Part shown: in pieces, positions 1-8,819 of the stretch
How positions within the stretch are numbered: the first letter of the stretch is position 1
Layout: every line of letters starts with the position of its first letter
Source: Jiella mangrovi
GTDB taxonomy: Bacteria; Pseudomonadota; Alphaproteobacteria; Rhizobiales; Rhizobiaceae
Reading direction: 5' to 3'
Assembly: GCF_017815135.1 (NCBI RefSeq)
Contig: NZ_JAGJCF010000006.1
Coordinates: 216,232-280,231, forward strand
Length of the DNA: 64,000 nucleotides
Notes under the pieces: model-generated
Database searches by the model: none
Seen by the model: the letters and a program-made list of their open reading frames with translations, nothing else
What the model was told of the DNA's origin: nothing
Position numbers and translations under genes: made by a program

Positions 1-797
1 TCGATGTCGGCGATCGCGATGTAGCTCGGCCGGCCGTTCGCCTGGTTCCGACGCATGATCGTCTCCGCATGCGTCATGAAATACCGGCGATTGTAGAGCC
101 CGGTCAGGAAATCACGGTTCGCCGCCTCGCGAAGCTGCGCCTCCATCTCGTTGCGCTCGGTGATGTCGATCATGGCGCCGGCAATTCCCTCGACGGAGCC
201 GTCGTCGCGCAGGACAAGCGACTTGTAGAAGGCGACGTGCCGCTCCGCGCCGTTGGCATCCGCGACGTCCGTCTCGTAGATCTGAACGCCGCCATCGGTG
301 ATCAACCGGCGGTCGGCCGCGATGAAGGTCGAAGCGGTGGAGAAGGCGGTCAGCTCGAACGCACTGGCGCCCAGAATGTCCTCGCGGCTCTTGCCGTAAA
401 ATGTCTGGAACGCGGTGTTGAACGCACGGTAGAGCCCGTCGGCATCCTTGAAGAAGATCGGAGACGGCAGGTTGTTCATCGCCGCCAGCAATGTCGTGCG
501 CACGCGCTCAAGCATCTCGATCTCGCCGTGAAGGGCTTGCCGGCGGCGGAAGGTGGCCTTTGCTCTGGCGATGCACAGCAGAACCGCGGCGGCATCGGCC
601 GGATCGATCAGATCGTCGATCCCCTCGCCGAACAGGCACTCGATCGCGCTTGGCGAAAGGTCGTCGGCGCCTTCGATCACCGCGACGAGCTGCGTTTGCG
701 GGGCAAGTTGGCCTCGTAGCCGCGTTATCTGCCCTCGTGCCGGCACGGCTGCTGGAGCGAAGACGATATCTGCGCTGCCAGCTTCGTTCGTCGGCAT
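1..797 (-). CDS. PAS-GGDEF diguanylate cyclase (3' end outside window)
   Basis: Reads from an ATG at 797 off the left edge; 265 codons are visible. Residues 1-100 are a non-conserved N-terminal part ending in a probable coiled linker. Residues about 101-215 form a PAS domain (NNLPSPIFFKDADG near the start, then GAMIDITERNEMEA as the usual PAS exit). A GGDEF domain follows, beginning RDFLTGLYNRRYF; its active-site loop lies outside the window. The likely role is sensory synthesis of cyclic di-GMP in the cytoplasm. No membrane segment is seen. The frame stays open upstream of 797 without a good alternative ATG, so the start is probable rather than certain. The product could be degenerate or carry a further EAL domain beyond the edge. 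Confidence 0.8.
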   Translation of the reverse strand, partial: MPTNEAGSADIVFAPAAVPARGQITRLRGQLAPQTQLVAVIEGADDLSPSAIECLFGEGIDDLIDPADAAAVLLCIARAKATFRRRQALHGEIEMLERVRTTLLAAMNNLPSPIFFKDADGLYRAFNTAFQTFYGKSREDILGASAFELTAFSTASTFIAADRRLITDGGVQIYETDVADANGAERHVAFYKSLVLRDDGSVEGIAGAMIDITERNEMEAQLREAANRDFLTGLYNRRYFMTHAETIMRRNQANGRPSYIAIADI

Positions 798-1016
798 GAT
801 GCCCGCCGACGCCAGAGTTTGCGGAATGCAAACGCCCGGCTCCGCGATCCAGGCAAGTGTTGGATCGTGGATGCTTCTCGAAGATGATATGTAAGCTTGA
901 TTTATCACGGCTAGAACTTCCTCGATGAAGAAGATCCTAGCATCGCCTGGCTAAAGAATTCTTGAAAACATTCTTTCAGTGCAGGAGGCTCGACGGGCTG
1001 CAAAGCTGCCGCAGCC

Positions 1017-2930
1017 TTATTCCGCTGCCATCGCGGCGTCGTGCTCCTCGGTGAGCGCCAGCCAGTCCTCCTCGCAGGACGACAGCGTCCTGGCAGCATC
1101 GGTGCGCTGCTTGTTCAGTGCCGCCGCCTTCGCCGGCTCCTTGGTGTAGAGCGAGGGGTCCGCGAGCTTCTCGTCATAGTCGGCGATCGTCTTCTGCAGC
1201 CGGGATATCTGGATCTCGAGCTGGCTGATCTTCTTCTTCAAAGGTTTCAGCGCTTCGCGCCGTTCGGCGGCCTGCCGGCGCTGATCGACTTTGGACAGCT
1301 GGGGCTGCGGCTCGGCCTCGACCGGTTCGCTGCCGGCGCCGCCAGCCGCCCCGCCGCCCGTTCTCGCGCCCGACAGGATCAGCTTCTTGTAGTCTTCGAG
1401 GTCGCCGTCATAGCGCGAAACCGTCCCGTCGCCGACGATCCACAGCCGGTCCATCGTCGCCTCGACCATATGGCGGTCGTGGCTGATCAGGATGACCGCA
1501 CCGGGATAGTCGTTGAGCGCGAAAACGAGGCTTTCGCGCGCTTCGATGTCCAGATGGTTGGTCGGCTCGTCGAGGATCAGGAGGTTTGGTGCGTCGAGGG
1601 TGGCAAGGCCCATCAGAAGGCGCGCCTTCTCGCCGCCGGAGAGTTTCTCGGCGGCGGTGTCCATCTTCACCGTCGGCAGTCCCATCTGTGCGACTTTCGC
1701 GCGCACCTTGGCCTCGGCTGCGTCGGGCATCATCCGTCGCACGTGCTGGACGGCGCTTTCGGCGGGCCGCAGATCGTCGATCTGATGCTGCGCGAAGAAC
1801 GCGATCTTGAGCCCCGGTGCCCGCGTCACCTCACCCGCCTCTGCCTGAAGGCGTTCGGCGAGGAGCTTGGCGAAGGTGGACTTGCCGTTGCCGTTCTGAC
1901 CGAGAAGGGCGATCCGGTCCTCGGTGTCGATCCGAAGGTTGAGGCCCTTCAGGATCGGCCGGCCCGGCTGATAGCCGACCGCGACATTCTCCATGCGGAT
2001 GATCGGCGAGGCGGCCTGCTTTTCGGGCGCCGGAAAGACGAAGGGGGTGACGTGTTCCTCGACGATCGACTGGAGCGGGCCCATCTTTTCCAGTGCCTTC
2101 AGGCGCGACTGCGCCTGCCGGGCCTTCGACGCCTTGGCGCGGAAGCGCTCGACGAAGGACTCCATGTGCTTGCGCGCGGCTTCCTGCTTGGCGATCGACT
2201 TTTGCAGAAGCTCCAGCTTCTCGGCCCGCTGCCGGGCGAACTGATCGTAGTCGCCGCGATAGAAGTTGAGCTTCTGCTGGTCGAGATGGACGATCGACGA
2301 AACGGCATTGTTCAGAACGTCGCGATCATGGCTGATCACGAGGACGGTGTAGGGATAGCGCTGGACGAAGTTCTCCAGCCACAAAGTGCCTTCGAGATCG
2401 AGATAGTTGGTCGGCTCGTCGAGGAGCAGAAGGTCCGGCCGCGAGAACAGGACGGCCGCGAGCGCGACGCGCATGCGCCAGCCGCCGGAAAACGACGAGG
2501 CGGGCCGTGCCTGCGCCGCCATGTCGAAGCCGAGGCCCGACAGGATCGATGAGGCCCTGGCTTCGGCCGAATGGGCCTCGATGTCTGCAAGCCGGACATG
2601 GATGTCGGCAATCCGCGTCGGATCAGTGGCCGTCTCGGCCTCGGCAAGCAGGGCGACGCGTTCGGTATCGGCCGCAAGAACGATATCGAGCAGCGAATCT
2701 TCGGTGCCCGGAGCCTCCTGCGCGACTTGGCCGAGCCGGGTGTTCTTGGGAAACGAGACGGATCCCGTCTCCGGCGCGAGATCGCCGGTGATGACGCGGA
2801 ACAGCGTCGACTTGCCGGCGCCATTGCGCCCGACGAGGCCGGCCTTCGTCCCGGTGGGGAGGGTCAGGCTCGCATGATCGATCAGCAGGCGCCCGGCAAC
2901 GCGCGCGGTAAGGTCGGTAATCTGAAGCAT
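1017..2930 (-). CDS. ABC-F family ATPase, YheS-like
   Basis: A 637-residue protein with two ABC ATPase domains in tandem and no membrane segments, the layout of ABC-F translation factors. The first Walker A is GRNGAGKST near residue 35, with a signature FSGGWRMRVALA and Walker B LLLLDEPTNYLD. The second has GQNGNGKST, LSGGEKARLLMGLA and LLILDEPTNHLD. Between them lies the charged linker typical of the family. After the second domain comes a Gly/Ala-rich stretch and a coiled-coil tail with LKPLKKKISQLEIQISRLQ, as in YheS or Uup-type members. The family acts on ribosomes, so a translation or stress role is inferred. A second ABC-F gene (ettA) lies at 60985. Confidence 0.9.
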   Translation of the reverse strand: MLQITDLTARVAGRLLIDHASLTLPTGTKAGLVGRNGAGKSTLFRVITGDLAPETGSVSFPKNTRLGQVAQEAPGTEDSLLDIVLAADTERVALLAEAETATDPTRIADIHVRLADIEAHSAEARASSILSGLGFDMAAQARPASSFSGGWRMRVALAAVLFSRPDLLLLDEPTNYLDLEGTLWLENFVQRYPYTVLVISHDRDVLNNAVSSIVHLDQQKLNFYRGDYDQFARQRAEKLELLQKSIAKQEAARKHMESFVERFRAKASKARQAQSRLKALEKMGPLQSIVEEHVTPFVFPAPEKQAASPIIRMENVAVGYQPGRPILKGLNLRIDTEDRIALLGQNGNGKSTFAKLLAERLQAEAGEVTRAPGLKIAFFAQHQIDDLRPAESAVQHVRRMMPDAAEAKVRAKVAQMGLPTVKMDTAAEKLSGGEKARLLMGLATLDAPNLLILDEPTNHLDIEARESLVFALNDYPGAVILISHDRHMVEATMDRLWIVGDGTVSRYDGDLEDYKKLILSGARTGGGAAGGAGSEPVEAEPQPQLSKVDQRRQAAERREALKPLKKKISQLEIQISRLQKTIADYDEKLADPSLYTKEPAKAAALNKQRTDAARTLSSCEEDWLALTEEHDAAMAAE

Positions 2931-3053
2931 GAGCGCCTTTTGCCACGTGCTGCAGCGCGGCGAAAGGGGAAAGGCGGCCCAGATGGCGCTTTGGCTGGCG
3001 CGCCGAGCGAGAGCGCCGGGACGCCGGCCTGGCGGGAGGCGCTTTGCCCCCGA

Positions 3054-3072
3054 TAAGCTTCGCCCAAGCTTA
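3054..3072. repeat. Short perfect inverted repeat in the gap before the ParA-like gene
   Basis: TAAGCTT and AAGCTTA are separated by CGCCC. The site lies in the 303-bp gap (2931-3233) between the divergent ABC-F and ParA-like genes. It could be an operator, but nothing else supports that. I see no other feature in this gap. Confidence 0.3.
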
Positions 3073-3233
3073 CCGGCCTTAATTCACCAGCCAGATCATT
3101 CGCCCTGCCCGAAGGTCGGTTTTGAAACCGACGACGCGCGTGAATGGTCTGTGGCCCATCGCCGCCCCGCCCGCGGGGTCGCGGCCGTCGAAAACACGAT
3201 CAGCGTTGCCAGCGGGAACGCCAAAGGTAAGCC

Positions 3234-3944
3234 ATGATCTCCGTCATCTCCGTCGGTTCGCTCAAGACATCCGGCTCTTCGACCGTCGCGCTCACTCTCG
3301 CCAGCGTCGCCGCTGCCGCCGATATCCCCGTTCTCCTGATCGATGCGGCCCGCGACGGCGACATCGCCGCCTGGGCGTCGCAGGCCGGCCGGCCCGCAAA
3401 GATCAGCGTCGAGCGTATCCGTGACGAAACAGCGATCGAAAAGCTGGTCAGGGCGGCGCGCAAGCGCGGCGATCTGGTGATCATCGACGCCGGCGACGAG
3501 GCCGAGACGATCCGCGCCAGCGCCAAGCTCGCCGACCGGGCGCTGATCCCGGTGCGCTTCTCGCCCGTCTCGGCGCTCTATGCCATCGAGACCGATCGCC
3601 TGCTCGCCGAAGACATCGGCCGCGGCCGGCGCCTGCGGGACTGGTGTTTCGTCGCCAGTGCCGTCGCCACCATTCCGAGTCGCATCGCGCGCAGCGTCGA
3701 AGCCATCGTCGAGGAAAGCGCCACCGCGCGTCTGCCGATCGGCCTCGTGCAGCGCGCCGCCTACGAGGCGCCGTTCCTCTTCGGCGGAACGATCTTCACG
3801 ATGGAGGAAGACGTCGCGCCCGGCCTCGACCGCGCCCGCGCGGAGGCCGCGAGCCTTGCCTACGAGATCGGCATCCTCGGTCAGAAAGCCAACGAGGCCC
3901 GCCCGGCTCCCGGGCAGCGCGCGGCGATCCGCGAGGCGGCCTGA
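3234..3944 (+). CDS. ParA/MinD-like protein with degenerate Walker A
   Basis: A 236-residue soluble protein with the fold pattern of ParA/MinD P-loop ATPases: beta strand ISVISVG, a P-loop-like turn, VLLIDAARDGD (Walker A' position) and LVIIDAGD (Walker B position). The P-loop reads KTSGSST at residues 11-17. The deviant signature lysine (K11) is kept, but the nucleotide-contacting lysine of KGGxGKT is a serine (S16). ATP hydrolysis is therefore doubtful. An AAAGGTAAG ribosome site precedes the ATG. No parB or parS is nearby, so the protein stands alone. It may be a scaffold or regulator descended from a ParA ATPase. No named function is assigned. Confidence 0.65.
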   Translation: MISVISVGSLKTSGSSTVALTLASVAAAADIPVLLIDAARDGDIAAWASQAGRPAKISVERIRDETAIEKLVRAARKRGDLVIIDAGDEAETIRASAKLADRALIPVRFSPVSALYAIETDRLLAEDIGRGRRLRDWCFVASAVATIPSRIARSVEAIVEESATARLPIGLVQRAAYEAPFLFGGTIFTMEEDVAPGLDRARAEAASLAYEIGILGQKANEARPAPGQRAAIREAA

Positions 3945-4171
3945 TCCGTTCCAGCCTGGGCGCTGGCGACGATGCGACGCAGCGCTCTTTGCCTCCCGCC
4001 GCTGCCGGGGGCTCCCTGTCACCGCCTCTCGGCCTCGACGGAACAGGCCGAGGGGCATCGTGACCAAGAATTAATGCTGCTCCATTACGATTGCGGCTAT
4101 GGGTTTGGCCGGTCCACTTGAGATCGGCTGGAGACATTCCCTTGCTCTTCGAACGTCAGACCTCGGCGGCA

Positions 4172-4768
4172 ATGCCCGCCTCGCCCAACCCCTGGCGCCT
4201 TCCCCTGATCGTCGCCGCAGCGATGGTCATCCTGCCGCAAGTCGCCGGCGCCCACATCATCCGCGGGGCGCAGGGCGGCTTCGGGAGCGGTTTCGAGCAT
4301 CCGCTGACCGGGCTCGACCATTTCCTCGCCATGTTCGCCGTCGGTCTGTGGGGCGCCCAGATGGGCGGCCGGTCGGTCTGGACCCTTCCGGTGACCTTTC
4401 CGCTGATCATGGTGGTGGGCGGCATCATCGGCATTTCCGGCGTTCACCTGCCGGGGATCGAGACCGGCATCGCCCTGTCGATCCTGGTGCTCGGCCTCGC
4501 CATCGCCTTTGCCTGGCGGCCGGCCGAATGGGTGGCGCTCTGTCTGATCGCCTTCTTCGCCATCTGTCACGGCTACGCCCACGGCGCGGAACTGCCGCTT
4601 GCGACAGACCCGGCGGATTATGCCATCGGCTTCGTGCTTGCGACGGGACTGATCCACATTCTCGGCATCGGCTTCGGCCTGGTCATCGGCAGGCTCTGGG
4701 ACGGGCGCATCTCCCGGATCTGCGGCGCCGCGATAGCGCTTGGGGGCGTCTACTATCTTGTCGGCTGA
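4172..4768 (+). CDS. HupE/UreJ family membrane protein (putative Ni/Co transporter)
   Basis: About 198 residues from the ATG at 4172; the frame is open further upstream, but the signal-like hydrophobic start (PWRLPLIVAAAMVILPQ) supports this ATG. Six hydrophobic segments follow. Two His-rich family motifs are present: HPLTGLDHFLAMFAVGLWGA near residues 40-60, and CHGYAHGAELP about 100 residues later. HupE/UreJ proteins are linked to nickel or cobalt permeation beside hydrogenase or urease genes; neither enzyme is encoded here. The next gene starts inside the 3' end of this one, and a DUF1007 gene follows, so the three are probably one transcript serving metal transport. Confidence 0.8.
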   Translation: MPASPNPWRLPLIVAAAMVILPQVAGAHIIRGAQGGFGSGFEHPLTGLDHFLAMFAVGLWGAQMGGRSVWTLPVTFPLIMVVGGIIGISGVHLPGIETGIALSILVLGLAIAFAWRPAEWVALCLIAFFAICHGYAHGAELPLATDPADYAIGFVLATGLIHILGIGFGLVIGRLWDGRISRICGAAIALGGVYYLVG

Positions 4769-5549
4769 AGCTGTCGCGCGGCCGGGCAGACGGATCTTGC
4801 GATTTTCCGGTCCGGCGTTCCTTGCCGTCGCGGTGGCCACGGCGATCGGGCTTCGGCTGCCTCCGGCAGCGTCTCTCGACACGCTGTTCTGGTGGATCGC
4901 CTACGGGCCGCTTGCGCCTGAACGCGCCATGCCGCTCGCCGCCCTCGGGGCGGCCTTCGGTCTGATCGGCTGGCGGGCCCGAGTCGCGGCGTTGGCGGCA
5001 TTCGGATTGGGTATCGCCGGCGGATTTTACGGCGAGATCACATGGCTTGCCCTTCTTGGCCATCTGCCGGCGGCCGCCGGCCACGATTTTTACGCCGGGC
5101 CGGGCTCTTGCATCGCGGCCGGTGCCGCGCTGATTTCCGGGCGCCGGCTGCGGCCCGTGGCGACGCCGCTCGCCAGCCTCGTCATCGGCACGCTGTGGGC
5201 CCTGTGGATCAGGCTTCTCGACCCGACATTGCACGATCTGAAGATCAGCGTCGCCGGCGTCCTGGTGGCAGTCGCTCTCATCGTCGCGATCGCTTCGACG
5301 GTGGCGGCCTTTCGCGGCAACTGGATGTTCGTCGCCGCTCCGATCTGCGGCAGCTGGCTCCTGGCGATCGGTCTGCTTTACGGCGGCAGCTATCTGGCGA
5401 CGAAGCCGCCGAGCCTCAATCTTCCGCCGCCCGCCCCGGCCCGCGATTCCTCCATGCTTGATGGTCTGTTCCCGGAGGAGAACGGTAGGTTGGACCGGAA
5501 GCCCGGCCGATCGGATCCGTTCGGCGGCGACGGTGCGAAACCGTTCTGA
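4758..5549 (+). CDS. Polytopic membrane protein of unknown function, HupE-linked
   Basis: About 263 residues from a TTG at 4758, with GGGGG 11 bases upstream; a TTG at 4740 is an alternative start. It overlaps the end of the HupE-like gene by 11 bases. Seven or eight hydrophobic segments are visible, for example RFSGPAFLAVAVATAIGL and GNWMFVAAPICGSWLLAIGL. The C-terminal 60 residues are Pro- and charge-rich and probably cytoplasmic. I recognise no family. The translational overlap upstream and the 18-base gap to the DUF1007 gene downstream suggest it is a partner in the same putative metal-handling unit. Confidence 0.7.
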   Translation: MSAEAVARPGRRILRFSGPAFLAVAVATAIGLRLPPAASLDTLFWWIAYGPLAPERAMPLAALGAAFGLIGWRARVAALAAFGLGIAGGFYGEITWLALLGHLPAAAGHDFYAGPGSCIAAGAALISGRRLRPVATPLASLVIGTLWALWIRLLDPTLHDLKISVAGVLVAVALIVAIASTVAAFRGNWMFVAAPICGSWLLAIGLLYGGSYLATKPPSLNLPPPAPARDSSMLDGLFPEENGRLDRKPGRSDPFGGDGAKPF

Positions 5550-5567
5550 CACCAACAGGAAAGCGGG

Positions 5568-6257
5568 ATGGACAAGATGGTTCGGCAGCAAGCCCGCCGA
5601 CAGAATCCACAGGCTCTGCGGCGCCGCCTCCGCCTCGTCGGCAGAGCCAGTCGGCGAAGCCTGTCCCGGCTCTTCGCCGCTTTCACCTGTCTGATCCTCG
5701 CCGCTCTCGGCGGACCGGCCAGTGCCCATCCCAACATCACCATGACCTGCCGCGTCCTGTTCAATTTTGCGGGCAATTCCGTCGATGGCATCGGTGAGGT
5801 CTGGACCTTCGATGCGGGATTCAGCGCCGAATTGCTGAAGGACTTCGACGCAAACAAGGACGGCCTCCTGTCCGATGCCGAAGCTGCGGCGATGGGAAAG
5901 GACGTGATGAAGAATCTCGGGGATTCGCGCGACTTCACCTATGTTTTTGTCGATGGGCACGACCTCGGCGCGATCAAGACCGAGGGCTTCCGGGCAAGGG
6001 CCGAGAACGGCATCGTTTCGATCGCCTTCGGCGTCCCGTTGAAGACGCCAGTGGATCCGCGCATCCACAAGCTGAGCGTCGAGATCAAGGACGAGGAGTT
6101 CTTCGTCTTCGCCACCTTCGCCACCGACCGGCCGGTCCTGATGCGCGGCGAGGGGGCTGCCGCCGACGCCTGCATGCCGAAGCTCGTCGACGATCCGGCC
6201 GGGGCCTATTTCGGCGGGGCGATCATCCCGTCGGCGGCGACGCTGGTGTGCGGATAG
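5568..6257 (+). CDS. DUF1007 family periplasmic protein with EF-hand loop
   Basis: A 229-residue protein with an unusually long, Arg-rich N-terminus (about 35 residues), then a hydrophobic stretch FAAFTCLILAALGG and a probable cleavage at ASA-HPN. The mature part starts HPNITMTCRVLFNFAGN, the typical DUF1007 opening, followed by FDAGFSAELLKDFDANKDG. Residues 94-105 match a canonical EF-hand loop, with Asp at 1, Asn at 3, Asp at 5, Gly at 6 and Glu at 12. DUF1007 proteins are described as periplasmic components near nickel/cobalt exporters or importers. Here the partners are the HupE-like protein and the preceding membrane protein. AGGAAAG lies before the ATG. Confidence 0.75.
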   Translation: MDKMVRQQARRQNPQALRRRLRLVGRASRRSLSRLFAAFTCLILAALGGPASAHPNITMTCRVLFNFAGNSVDGIGEVWTFDAGFSAELLKDFDANKDGLLSDAEAAAMGKDVMKNLGDSRDFTYVFVDGHDLGAIKTEGFRARAENGIVSIAFGVPLKTPVDPRIHKLSVEIKDEEFFVFATFATDRPVLMRGEGAAADACMPKLVDDPAGAYFGGAIIPSAATLVCG

Positions 6258-6417
6258 ATCGCGTCCGGCCTTTGCCCGGAAGAACCATTGACCCGGTGAA
6301 CGGCGAAGGCTCGTCCCACCTTGCGGCGGGGACTTGCGACTTCGCCTTTCGTCGCACCATATCCCGACTTGGCGCGAAATGACCTTTACGGTAACGTCAA
6401 AATCGGGAGGAACAAAA

Positions 6418-8085
6418 ATGGACAAGCCTTGGCTCGCGCACTATCCGCAAGGGGTGCCGTCGGAACTCGACGAGATCGGGTATCGCTCGCTCGCGGAGCT
6501 TTTGGAACATGCCTTTCAGACCTATTCCGATCGCGATGCCCTGCATTTCATGGGGGCGGCTTTCACCTATGGCCGTTTCGGCGAGCTTTCGCGCGATTTC
6601 GCCGCCTATTGCCAGACGCTCGGCCTGAAAAAGGGCGACCGGATCGCGCTGATGATGCCAAACGTGCCGCAATATCCGGTGGCGATCGCCGGGGCGGCCA
6701 TGGCCGGGCTGACCATCGTCAACGTCAATCCGCTCTATACGCCCGGCGAGCTTGCCCATCAGCTGAAGGATTCCGGCGCGAAGGCCATCGTTGTTCTGGA
6801 GAACATGGCGGCGACGCTCGAGGCCTGCCGCGGGCAGACCGACGTCGAGCATGTGATCGTGACGGGGCTCGGCGACCTTCTTCCCATGATCAAGGGCGCG
6901 ATCGTCAATTTCGTCCTGCGACGGGTGAAGAAGATGGTCCCGGCCTATGATCTGCCGGGCGCTGTGCGGTTCAAGGCGGCCCTTTCGGCGGGGGCCAAGG
7001 CGAAGCTCAGCAAGGTCGCGGTGGCTCCGGAGGACATTGCCGTCCTGCAATATACCGGCGGCACCACCGGCGTTGCCAAGGGCGCGATGCTGACCCAGAG
7101 AAACATCGTCGCCAACGTCATCCAGTCCGCACACTGGAACGCGCCGGCCCTCAATCAGCTCGCGCCGGGCGAACAGTCGATCGTCGTCTGCGCGCTGCCG
7201 ATCTACCATATCTTCGGTTTCACCGTGAACCTGATGCTGTCGGTGCGCAACGGTGGCGCGGCGATCCTCATCCCCAATCCGCGCGACATCCCGGCGACAC
7301 TGAAGGCGATCAAGGCGTTCCGCTTCCACTCCTTCCCGGCCGTCAACACGCTTTACAACGCCATTGCCCTGCACCCGGACGCCAAGTCCGTCGACTGGTC
7401 GGCCCTGAAGCTGTGCGTGGGCGGCGGCATGGCCGTTCAGGCGGCGACCGCCGAGCGCTGGAAAAAGGTCACGGGCGTCTCGATCTGCGAGGGCTATGGC
7501 CTGTCGGAAACCTCGCCATCGGCCTGCTGCAACCCGACCGACCGTTCCGAATACACCGGCACGATCGGTCTTCCGCTGCCATCTACGGAGCTTGCCATTC
7601 TCGACGAGGACGGCAACCATCTGCCGCCCGGCAGCGTCGGCGAGGTCGCAATTCGCGGGCCGCAGGTGATGGCCGGTTACTGGAACCGGCCGGCGGAGAC
7701 GGCGGCGGTGATGACCGCCGACGGTTTCTTCCGCTCGGGCGATATCGGCGTCATGAGCGAGGACGGCACCTTCAAGATCGTCGATCGCAAGAAGGACATG
7801 ATCAATGTCTCGGGATTCAACGTCTATCCCAACGAGGTCGAGGACGTGGTGACGCGCATGCCCGGCATTACGGAAGCCGCGGCGATCGCGATGTCCGACG
7901 AGGCATCCGGCGAGGCGGTCAAGCTGTTCGTCGTCCGCTCGGACGCGGCGATCGGCGAAGACGAGATCAAGGCCTACTGCAAGGCCAATCTCACCGGCTA
8001 CAAGCGCCCGCGCGTCATCGAGTTTCGCGACGAGTTGCCGAAGTCGGCCGTCGGCAAGGTGTTGCGGCGGGAGCTGCGGAGCTGA
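6418..8085 (+). CDS. fadD: Long-chain fatty acid-CoA ligase
   Basis: A 555-residue AMP-forming acyl-CoA synthetase. The P-loop-like motif YTGGTTGVAKGAMLTQRN (about residues 209-226), the adenine-site motif GYGLSETSP and the hinge region FKIVDRKKDMINVSG are all present, and the C-terminal lid ends KSAVGKVLRRELR with the catalytic lysine. It activates fatty acids to acyl-CoA for beta-oxidation or lipid synthesis. The start at 6418 is chosen because GGGAGG lies 8 bases upstream and the next residues match the family start (a longer in-frame reading from 6334 has no support). It converges on phoB with a 3-base gap. Confidence 0.92.
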   Translation: MDKPWLAHYPQGVPSELDEIGYRSLAELLEHAFQTYSDRDALHFMGAAFTYGRFGELSRDFAAYCQTLGLKKGDRIALMMPNVPQYPVAIAGAAMAGLTIVNVNPLYTPGELAHQLKDSGAKAIVVLENMAATLEACRGQTDVEHVIVTGLGDLLPMIKGAIVNFVLRRVKKMVPAYDLPGAVRFKAALSAGAKAKLSKVAVAPEDIAVLQYTGGTTGVAKGAMLTQRNIVANVIQSAHWNAPALNQLAPGEQSIVVCALPIYHIFGFTVNLMLSVRNGGAAILIPNPRDIPATLKAIKAFRFHSFPAVNTLYNAIALHPDAKSVDWSALKLCVGGGMAVQAATAERWKKVTGVSICEGYGLSETSPSACCNPTDRSEYTGTIGLPLPSTELAILDEDGNHLPPGSVGEVAIRGPQVMAGYWNRPAETAAVMTADGFFRSGDIGVMSEDGTFKIVDRKKDMINVSGFNVYPNEVEDVVTRMPGITEAAAIAMSDEASGEAVKLFVVRSDAAIGEDEIKAYCKANLTGYKRPRVIEFRDELPKSAVGKVLRRELRS

Positions 8086-8088
8086 GTT

Positions 8089-8814
8089 TCAGCCTGCGAC
8101 CCGTTCCTTCACCGCCTTTGCGGCCGTGAAATTCTCGTCCAGCGCATAGCCGGCACCGCGCACGGTACGGATCGGGTCGCGCTGGCGGCCGCGATTGATC
8201 GCCTTTCTGAGGCGGCCGACATGAACGTCGACGGTGCGTTCGTCGACATAGATGTCGCGCCCCCAGACGCCGTCGAGAAGCTGCTCGCGGGAAAACACGC
8301 GGCCGGGCGACTGCATGAAGAATTCGAGCAGCCGGAACTCCGTCGGTCCAAGCTTGATCTCGCGGCCGGCCCGGCGCACGCGATGGGTCTCGCGGTCGAG
8401 GTCGATGTCGCCGGCAGACAGATGGGACGCGATCTTCTCGGGCTTGGCCCGCCGCAGCATGGCGCGCACACGGGCCACGAGTTCGGGCGTCGAGAAGGGC
8501 TTCACGACATAATCGTCGGCGCCGACGGACAGCCCGCGCACGCGCTCCGATTCCTCGCCGCGCGCCGTCAGCATGATGATCGGCAGCCGCTCGGATTCCT
8601 CGCGCTGGCGCAGCCGCCGGCAGAGCTCGACCCCCGAAAGACCCGGCAGCATCCAGTCGAGGATGAGGAGATCCGGAAGCTCCTCCTTCAGCCTGAGATC
8701 GGCCTCGTCGCCCCGCGCGATGACGTCGACCGAATAGCCTTCCGCCTCGAGATTGTAGCGCAGGAGAACGCCGAGGGCTTCTTCGTCCTCGACCACGGCA
8801 ATACGTGCGCTCAT
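8089..8814 (-). CDS. phoB: Phosphate regulon response regulator PhoB
   Basis: A 241-residue OmpR/PhoB-class regulator. The receiver domain is N-terminal, with acidic residues ED at 9-10, phospho-acceptor D53 in LILDWMLPG, Thr in MLTARGEE and Lys in VKPFS. The C-terminal winged helix contains YVDERTVDVHVGRLRKAI, the DNA-recognition helix of PhoB proteins. It is the last gene of the pst-phoU-phoB series, 5 bases after phoU. When phosphorylated by PhoR under phosphate limitation it binds Pho boxes, such as the candidate found before pstS. Confidence 0.95.
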   Translation of the reverse strand: MSARIAVVEDEEALGVLLRYNLEAEGYSVDVIARGDEADLRLKEELPDLLILDWMLPGLSGVELCRRLRQREESERLPIIMLTARGEESERVRGLSVGADDYVVKPFSTPELVARVRAMLRRAKPEKIASHLSAGDIDLDRETHRVRRAGREIKLGPTEFRLLEFFMQSPGRVFSREQLLDGVWGRDIYVDERTVDVHVGRLRKAINRGRQRDPIRTVRGAGYALDENFTAAKAVKERVAG

Positions 8815-8819
8815 CGTGC

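Noticed and set aside
4025..4055. Hairpin CTCGGCCT/AGGCCGAG after the ParA-like gene as a terminator
   Set aside because: The 8-bp stem is real, but there is no T tract and GC-rich palindromes are common in this DNA, so it is not listed as a terminator.
4683..6425. Long open frame on the minus strand opposite the HupE/DUF1007 cluster
   Set aside because: It is Arg/Asp/Gly-rich, has no family motif, and mirrors the codon bias of the real plus-strand genes, which have domains, signal peptides and ribosome sites.
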